A stretch of 19,050 bases of DNA from Reyranella sp. (GTDB lineage Bacteria > Pseudomonadota > Alphaproteobacteria > Reyranellales > Reyranellaceae), in the NCBI GenBank assembly GCA_030681635.1, contig JAUXRT010000655.1:1-19050 (forward strand). The letters are read 5' to 3'. The notes below the pieces were generated by a model. That model saw only the letters and a program-made list of their open reading frames with translations. It was not told the origin of the DNA and did no database searches. The position numbers and the translations under genes were made by a program. Below are positions 15,738 through 19,050 of the stretch, one piece after another. The stretch's first letter is position 1. The number at the start of each line of letters is the position of its first letter.

Positions 15738-16271
15738 TCACTTCTTCCCGAAATTCTTGATGCCGAGCAACTTCTGCCGCAGCAGGACGGCGACGGACTG
15801 GCCGCCGTTGAAGGCCGAGCGCGCGGCGGCGTCGACGGTCGCCTTCACCTCTTCAGGCTTGTCGACGGAGTAGACCAGCACGCCCATGGCCTCGAGGACC
15901 TTGGGTGTCGCCTGGCCCATCGGATACTGCCACGAATTGAACTCGCCGTAGTCGCCGCGCATCGTGATCAGGGTCAGGAACGGAAAGCGTAGCGTCTTGG
16001 GCATGCCCATCAGATTGATGGTGTTGCCGACACCCGAGCTCTGCATCAGCAGCACCGAACGCTGGCCACCCAGCCACGCCCCAGCGGCGAGCGGGATGCC
16101 TTCCTCCTCGGTGGTCAGCGCCAGCGTGCGGATCGAGTTCGATTTCTGGCAGAGCTCGATCAGCCGGCTGTGGCCGGCATCGGGCACGTGAAAGACCTGC
16201 TTGATGTCGTGGTCCTGGAAGACATCGAAGATCTGGTCCTTCCACTCGGCACTCTTCAACTCGACGTTCAT
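15738..16271 (-). CDS. Split TPP-dependent decarboxylase, N-terminal (PYR-domain) subunit, ComD-like
   Basis: A 177-residue subunit with the pyrimidine-binding half of a TPP enzyme. It shows the FHVPDAGHSRLIEL opening, the glutamates of LTTEEEGIPLAAGAWLGG (residues 55-57, one expected to activate the TPP aminopyrimidine) and LLMQSSGVGNTINLMG, which match sulfopyruvate decarboxylase alpha (ComD) and phosphonopyruvate decarboxylase N-terminal regions. I place the start at ATG 16271, where family-like sequence begins; the ribosome site (GGAAAA) is modest. The frame continues to a GTG at 16376, adding 35 residues without family resemblance. It is the first gene of the five-gene operon, divergent from the LysR regulator. 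No phosphoenolpyruvate mutase or sulfoacetaldehyde acetyltransferase gene is near to fix the substrate. Confidence 0.87.
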   Translation of the reverse strand: MNVELKSAEWKDQIFDVFQDHDIKQVFHVPDAGHSRLIELCQKSNSIRTLALTTEEEGIPLAAGAWLGGQRSVLLMQSSGVGNTINLMGMPKTLRFPFLTLITMRGDYGEFNSWQYPMGQATPKVLEAMGVLVYSVDKPEEVKATVDAAARSAFNGGQSVAVLLRQKLLGIKNFGKK

Positions 16272-16484
16272 CTGATTTTCCAAAACGGTTTTAGCGTGGT
16301 GAGGAGCACGATAGCGATGATCGGCAACGGAGCTAGACAAACCCATCCCGGGGTTTCGCTCAATCGTCGACGACACTGCGCAAAACCGCCCTGCCTCAGT
16401 TTGATCGCCGACATAGTAGCTATCACGAATTCGCGCTTCGAAGACCTTTAACTGTGATCAGATATATATAAATTATATCGCTCA
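16272..16484. promoter_or_regulatory. Divergent promoter/operator region with a palindrome cluster
   Basis: This 213-base gap separates the TPP operon from its divergent LysR gene. Within 50 bases there are ATAG-N3-CTAT (16413-16423), CGAATTCG (16426-16433), CTTCGAAG (16436-16443) and TGATCA (16455-16460), followed by an AT-only run around 16462-16479 that could hold overlapping -10 elements. Such clustering next to a divergent LysR gene suggests the regulator's binding sites. The part nearest the operon (16272-16400) shows nothing recognisable apart from the alternative start codons of the ComD-like frame. Confidence 0.5.
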
Positions 16485-17429
16485 ATGGAGATTTCCCAAC
16501 TTCGTACTCTTATCCAGGTCGCGGAGCTCGGCAGTCTGAGCAAGGCGGCCGATCGCATGGGCATCGCCCAGCCGGCGCTCAGCCGCCAGATCCGGATGCT
16601 CGAGGAGGAGCTGGCCGTGCGGTTGTTCGCGCGCCATGGCCGCGGCATGAGCCTGACGGAAAAAGGCCGTGAGATTCTCGATCACGCCACGCGCGTCATG
16701 GCGGAACTCGAGGAGATTCGTGCGGCCGCGTCCGATCTCGACACGCCGCTGCGCGGCCAGATCGGCATCGGCTTTCCGCCGACGGTCGCCGACATCATCT
16801 CGGTCCCGCTGGTCGCCGCTTTCGGCAAGGCGCATCCCCAGGCCGAGCTGCGGCTGGTCGGCGCCTACACCGGCTACCTGCTCGACTGGCTGCATCGTGG
16901 CGAGATCGACGTCGCCATCCTCTACGATCCGCACGCGGCGAGGTCGCTGCGCTCGCAACCGCTGCTGCTTGAAAATCTGTTTCTGATCGGGCCCCCGGGG
17001 TCGGGCTTTTCCAGCGTCCGCGCGATCCCGTTCAGGGACCTCGACGGCAAGCGCCTGCTCCTACCCAGTCCTCGCCACGGGCTCCGGACGATCGTCGAGC
17101 AATGCGCCACGGAGGCCGGCATCGCCCTCGACGTCGCGGTCGAGACCGATTCCTATGCGACGCTGAAGGACCTGGTGCACCGCGGCCACGGCTGGACGAT
17201 CCTGCCGTTGGCACCCATTCACGACGATATCGCAGCCCACCGCCTGACGGCTGCCCCGCTGATCGATCCCGTGCCGGTGAGGCGGCTGGTCCTGTCGTAT
17301 CCCGCCGACCGGCCGGTGTCGCGCCTGGCCCGGTTTGCCGGCGAGACAATCGCCGGCATCGTCACCGACCTAGTCGAACGAGGCGTCTGGCCCGGCCAGT
17401 TGCTCGGTCGTGCAGGCAGCGAGTCATAG
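16485..17429 (+). CDS. LysR-family transcriptional regulator (NAC/Cbl-like style)
   Basis: A 314-residue regulator of standard length. The winged helix-turn-helix spans about residues 1-60: MEISQLRTLIQVAELGSLSK, AADRMGIAQPALSRQIRMLE, then EELAVRLFARHGRGMSLTEKG. The effector domain has GQIGIGFPPTVADIISVPLV, GEIDVAILYDP and GWTILPLAPI. The opening MEISQLRTLI with a cysB/nac-like wing is common in regulators of small-molecule catabolism. Its divergent position makes it the likely controller of the TPP-decarboxylase/C45/cysK operon, with an operon substrate or product as inducer (inference). No ribosome site is visible before the ATG, so translation may depend on a very short leader. A hairpin with a T-rich tail follows at 17463. 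Confidence 0.93.
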   Translation: MEISQLRTLIQVAELGSLSKAADRMGIAQPALSRQIRMLEEELAVRLFARHGRGMSLTEKGREILDHATRVMAELEEIRAAASDLDTPLRGQIGIGFPPTVADIISVPLVAAFGKAHPQAELRLVGAYTGYLLDWLHRGEIDVAILYDPHAARSLRSQPLLLENLFLIGPPGSGFSSVRAIPFRDLDGKRLLLPSPRHGLRTIVEQCATEAGIALDVAVETDSYATLKDLVHRGHGWTILPLAPIHDDIAAHRLTAAPLIDPVPVRRLVLSYPADRPVSRLARFAGETIAGIVTDLVERGVWPGQLLGRAGSES

Positions 17430-17462
17430 GGGCGCGGGTGTAGGGATTGCCCACTAGAACGA

Positions 17463-17489
17463 TGGCTGCATGTCAGCCAATTGTTGTTT
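17463..17489 (+). terminator. Putative intrinsic terminator after the LysR gene
   Basis: TGGCTG (17463-17468), a five-base loop and CAGCCA (17474-17479) form a six-pair stem, followed by ATTGTTGTTT. This lies 34 bases after the LysR stop. The stem is short and the tail is interrupted by G, so it is a weak intrinsic terminator. It overlaps the 3' end of the possible 69-residue minus-strand gene. Confidence 0.45.
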
Positions 17490-17682
17490 CAAGAATCTCG
17501 CGCTCCTCGTCCGAAAGCTGAATATCGGCGCTCGACGCTTGAACTACTTTATCGCTGTGAACGCGATAGATGCTCAAATCGAGCCGCCATGTTCCAAGAC
17601 CAGCGAGCAAATAGACCGGCCGAGAACGGTATCCGCCGCGCGTTTGGCGGCTTTCAGGCTTCCTCACCGAATGTTGTGTCAT
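17473..17682 (-). CDS. Possible small gene, 69 residues, unknown function
   Basis: I do not recognise this protein. The frame starts at ATG 17682 with a strong ribosome site, GGAGG six bases upstream, which is the main reason to list it. The product has a basic N-terminal half (MTQHSVRKPESRQTRGGYRS), a short hydrophobic stretch (VYLLAGLGTW) and an acidic end (LSDEEREILETTIG). It sits in the less GC-rich interval between the LysR and MerR-like genes. An overlapping plus-strand frame of similar length (17470-17823) has no ribosome site, so one of the two is noise. It may be a remnant or a lineage-specific small protein. The stretch 17683-17803 next to it shows nothing recognisable. Confidence 0.35.
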   Translation of the reverse strand: MTQHSVRKPESRQTRGGYRSRPVYLLAGLGTWRLDLSIYRVHSDKVVQASSADIQLSDEEREILETTIG

Positions 17683-17803
17683 CTGCCGCCTCCATGGCCA
17701 CTTCTGGGGTTCTCAAGCCCTACGCAACGCCACACGACCTTCGAGGCGCAATATGAAGGAGAACAAAGAAAGAAGTACACAACCTATGGATTCACATTAA
17801 AAG

Positions 17804-17832
17804 TTGGAAAATCAATGAATTAGAAACATTAT
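17804..17832 (+). promoter_or_regulatory. Candidate sigma-70 promoter of the MerR-like gene
   Basis: TTGGAA (17804-17809), a 17-base spacer and CATTAT (17827-17832) match the -35/-10 consensus at four of six positions each, at optimal spacing, in AT-rich DNA 34 bases before the MerR-like start. A start of transcription near 17840 would give a leader of about 27 bases with no visible ribosome site. Confidence 0.4.
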
Positions 17833-17866
17833 CGATAGGTGAATATTCTCTTTTACTAATTTTCAA

Positions 17867-18385
17867 ATGACTGACGATCAGAAGCTGAAAGAGAAACAGT
17901 GGTACTCGCTCAACGAGGCTCACAAAGCGACCGATCTATCCGAAGCGATGATCAAGTATCTTGTTCGGGAAGAACTGATTCATCCTTCGATGACAAAGCA
18001 GCGAGTTCGCGGAGCCAAGTATCGATTCATATTCGCGGACCTTCTCATCCTTCGAGCGATTGCGCGTTTGCTAGAAGAGGGAATTGAAGTTCGCCGCCTT
18101 CAAAATGATCTGAAGAAAATGCGCGCAAAGATATCGGGTCTAACCTTTGAGTCTGCGCGGCTGAAATACCTCGCCACCGATGGATTCCGCGCCTACCTGA
18201 TGACTGGCAACGACATCATGGAGGAAGTGCGAACCGGTCAGTTTGCTTTTCGTTTCATGCTTAACGTGGGCACCCTACGACACGAGGTCGTAGCATTTCG
18301 TCGGACACGTGTTGAAGCAAAGCGGCATCGCGCGAATGGCCTGCCTCATGGCGCGCTCATCTACAAGACGGCGAACGAGCCTTAA
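17867..18385 (+). CDS. MerR-like helix-turn-helix protein, orphan regulator
   Basis: A 172-residue protein with a MerR-type winged helix at residues about 12-82: WYSLNEAHKATDLSEAMIKY (helix-turn-helix), LVREELIHPSMTKQRVRGAKYRF (wing) and ADLLILRAIARLLEEGIEVRRLQNDLKK. The remainder includes FRAYLMTGNDIMEEVRTGQFAFRF and an arginine-rich tail; I know no ligand-binding motif in it, and there is no cysteine pair of the metal-sensing MerR type. The codons are clearly less GC-biased than in the flanking genes, suggesting recent arrival. No obvious target gene is adjacent; it could act on itself or on the 69-residue frame. The ATG has no ribosome site but follows a plausible promoter. It ends 19 bases from the convergent hemJ stop. 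Confidence 0.75.
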   Translation: MTDDQKLKEKQWYSLNEAHKATDLSEAMIKYLVREELIHPSMTKQRVRGAKYRFIFADLLILRAIARLLEEGIEVRRLQNDLKKMRAKISGLTFESARLKYLATDGFRAYLMTGNDIMEEVRTGQFAFRFMLNVGTLRHEVVAFRRTRVEAKRHRANGLPHGALIYKTANEP

Positions 18386-18404
18386 ATAGTGTTCTAACTG
18401 AAGA

Positions 18405-18830
18405 TCAAAACGGCTTCAGCACCACAAGGAAGACGATGGCGACCATCAGCACCGTCGGCACCTCGTTCCACCAGCGATAATAGCTGGCAGGCCTCGTGTT
18501 CCGGTCTGCCTCGAAGGTCTTGCGCCAGCGCCCGTAGACGTGGTGCACGCCGGTCAGCAACAGGACCAGCACGATCTTGGCCTGGAACCAGCCCGAGGCC
18601 CACCAGTCGCCCCGCCAGGCCAGCAGCAGGCCCAGGATCCAGACCGCGCCTTGGGCCGGCTCCATGATCGCGTAGACGAGCCGGCGCTCCATGAGCTTGA
18701 AAGTCTCGCTCTGCTTGGAGCCCCTTTCGGCGTCGGCGTGATAGACGAACAAGCGGGGCAGATAAAGCAGCCCGGCCATCCAGGCGATGACCGCCACGAT
18801 GTGGAGCGCCTTCAGGATTTCGTAAAGCAT
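18405..18830 (-). CDS. hemJ: HemJ, protoporphyrinogen IX oxidase
   Basis: A 141-residue inner-membrane enzyme that oxidises protoporphyrinogen IX to protoporphyrin IX in haem synthesis. It shows the family's four-helix layout: LYEILKALHIVAVIAWMAGL with the conserved His near the start, LPRLFVYHADAERGS, ERRLVYAIMEPAQGAVWILGLLL, WFQAKIVLVLLLTGVHHVYGRW and a C-terminal PTVLMVAIVFLVVLKPF. Length matches HemJ (about 140-150). The start ATG 18830 is chosen over GTG 18833 because GGAG lies seven bases upstream and the ATG overlaps the stop of the upstream ferrochelatase-like gene (TGATG), implying coupled translation. HemJ in place of HemY/HemG is typical of alphaproteobacteria and cyanobacteria. 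Confidence 0.95.
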   Translation of the reverse strand: MLYEILKALHIVAVIAWMAGLLYLPRLFVYHADAERGSKQSETFKLMERRLVYAIMEPAQGAVWILGLLLAWRGDWWASGWFQAKIVLVLLLTGVHHVYGRWRKTFEADRNTRPASYYRWWNEVPTVLMVAIVFLVVLKPF

Positions 18831-19050
18831 CACACGGCTCCGGCAATGAGCGGACAGCCGCGGTGCTGATGGCCGCAGGGCATCGACGTGGCGCCGTGGC
18901 AGACGGCGACCGGCGGTCCCGACAGCACCGCCCGCACGCGGTTGGCGAGGCCGGCAATGAAGCTGGGATGCGTGCCCACCGTCGGCACGCGCTTGTAGAC
19001 CGCCACGCCGCTCTCTTCCGCAAGACGTCGATAGTCGATGTCGAGCTCGA
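18830..19050 (-). CDS. hemH: Probable ferrochelatase, C-terminal 72 residues (5' end outside window)
   Basis: Reading inward from the window edge, the minus-strand frame gives ELDIDYRRLAEESGVAVYKR, then VPTVGTHPSFIAGLANRVR, then a Cys/His-rich tail, ending at TGA 18832-18830. The (V)ELDIDYRELA...RVP..GTHPAFI..LA pattern is the C-terminal end of bacterial ferrochelatase, which inserts iron into protoporphyrin. The tail holds three cysteines spaced C-x7-C-x6-C with nearby histidines, consistent with the C-terminal [2Fe-2S]-type cysteine cluster of some ferrochelatases, although the spacing is not the canonical one. Its stop overlaps the hemJ start by one base, giving a haem operon in biochemically sensible neighbourhood. 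Identification rests on a short tail and the context. Confidence 0.75.
   Translation of the reverse strand, partial: ELDIDYRRLAEESGVAVYKRVPTVGTHPSFIAGLANRVRAVLSGPPVAVCHGATSMPCGHQHRGCPLIAGAV

Noticed and set aside
16272..16376. Extended ComD-like start at GTG 16376
   Set aside because: The 35 extra residues do not resemble the family and fall in the promoter region; ATG 16271 fits the usual length.
17700..17745. tRNA T-arm-like sequence GGGGTTCTCAAGCCC, possible attachment site
   Set aside because: No acceptor, D or anticodon arms can be drawn around it and no integrase gene or flanking direct repeat is present.
17470..17823. Plus-strand 117-codon frame
   Set aside because: No ribosome site, starts inside a terminator-like hairpin, and opposes a frame with a strong ribosome site.
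18398..18419. CTGAAG/CTTCAG inverted repeat between the MerR-like gene and hemJ
   Set aside because: Ten-base loop, no T-tract, and one arm lies in hemJ codons; not a convincing bidirectional terminator.

Overview
This 19 kb window is a GC-rich bacterial chromosome segment with densely packed, mostly short-gapped genes. The gene content suggests an alphaproteobacterium, possibly in the Rhodospirillales/Reyranella range: a HemJ-type protoporphyrinogen oxidase next to a ferrochelatase tail, many LysR regulators, an RND pump and a DUF1127-sized small protein. The genus is a guess; no rRNA, tRNA, CRISPR array, insertion sequence or phage gene was seen.

Layout. Positions 2-997 hold the C-terminal two thirds of purH (cut by the window edge). 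Convergent to it are a secreted RcnB-like protein (1011-1523) and a YegS/DagK-type lipid kinase (1572-2513). Divergent from these is an RND efflux pair: periplasmic adaptor (2704-3840) and inner-membrane transporter (3871-7062), without an outer-membrane channel gene. A DinB-family gene (7043-7540) overlaps the transporter tail convergently and follows an unlisted 43-residue small gene (7550-7681). Divergent from these, across a repeat-rich 101-bp gap, is a LysR regulator (7783-8688), followed on the same strand by an NTF2-like protein, an enoyl-CoA hydratase-like protein and a multi-spanning membrane protein (8743-11310).

The most interesting part is 11332-17429. A LysR regulator (16485-17429) diverges from a tightly packed five-gene minus-strand run: the two halves of a split thiamine-diphosphate decarboxylase (15738-16271, 15119-15736), a C45-type self-cleaving acyltransferase/hydrolase (13961-15109), a large GT-C/PTPS-related membrane protein (12297-13958) and a cysteine-synthase family enzyme (11332-12300). 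The gaps are 1, 9, 2 and -3 bases, so cotranscription is likely. The substrate is unknown; a sulfonate (sulfopyruvate/cysteate) or acyl-amide link is a hypothesis.

From 17430 to 18400 the DNA looks less GC-rich and holds a terminator-like hairpin, a possible 69-residue gene and an orphan MerR-like regulator. The window ends with hemJ (18405-18830) and the C-terminal end of a probable ferrochelatase (18830-19050), the two translationally coupled through a TGATG junction.
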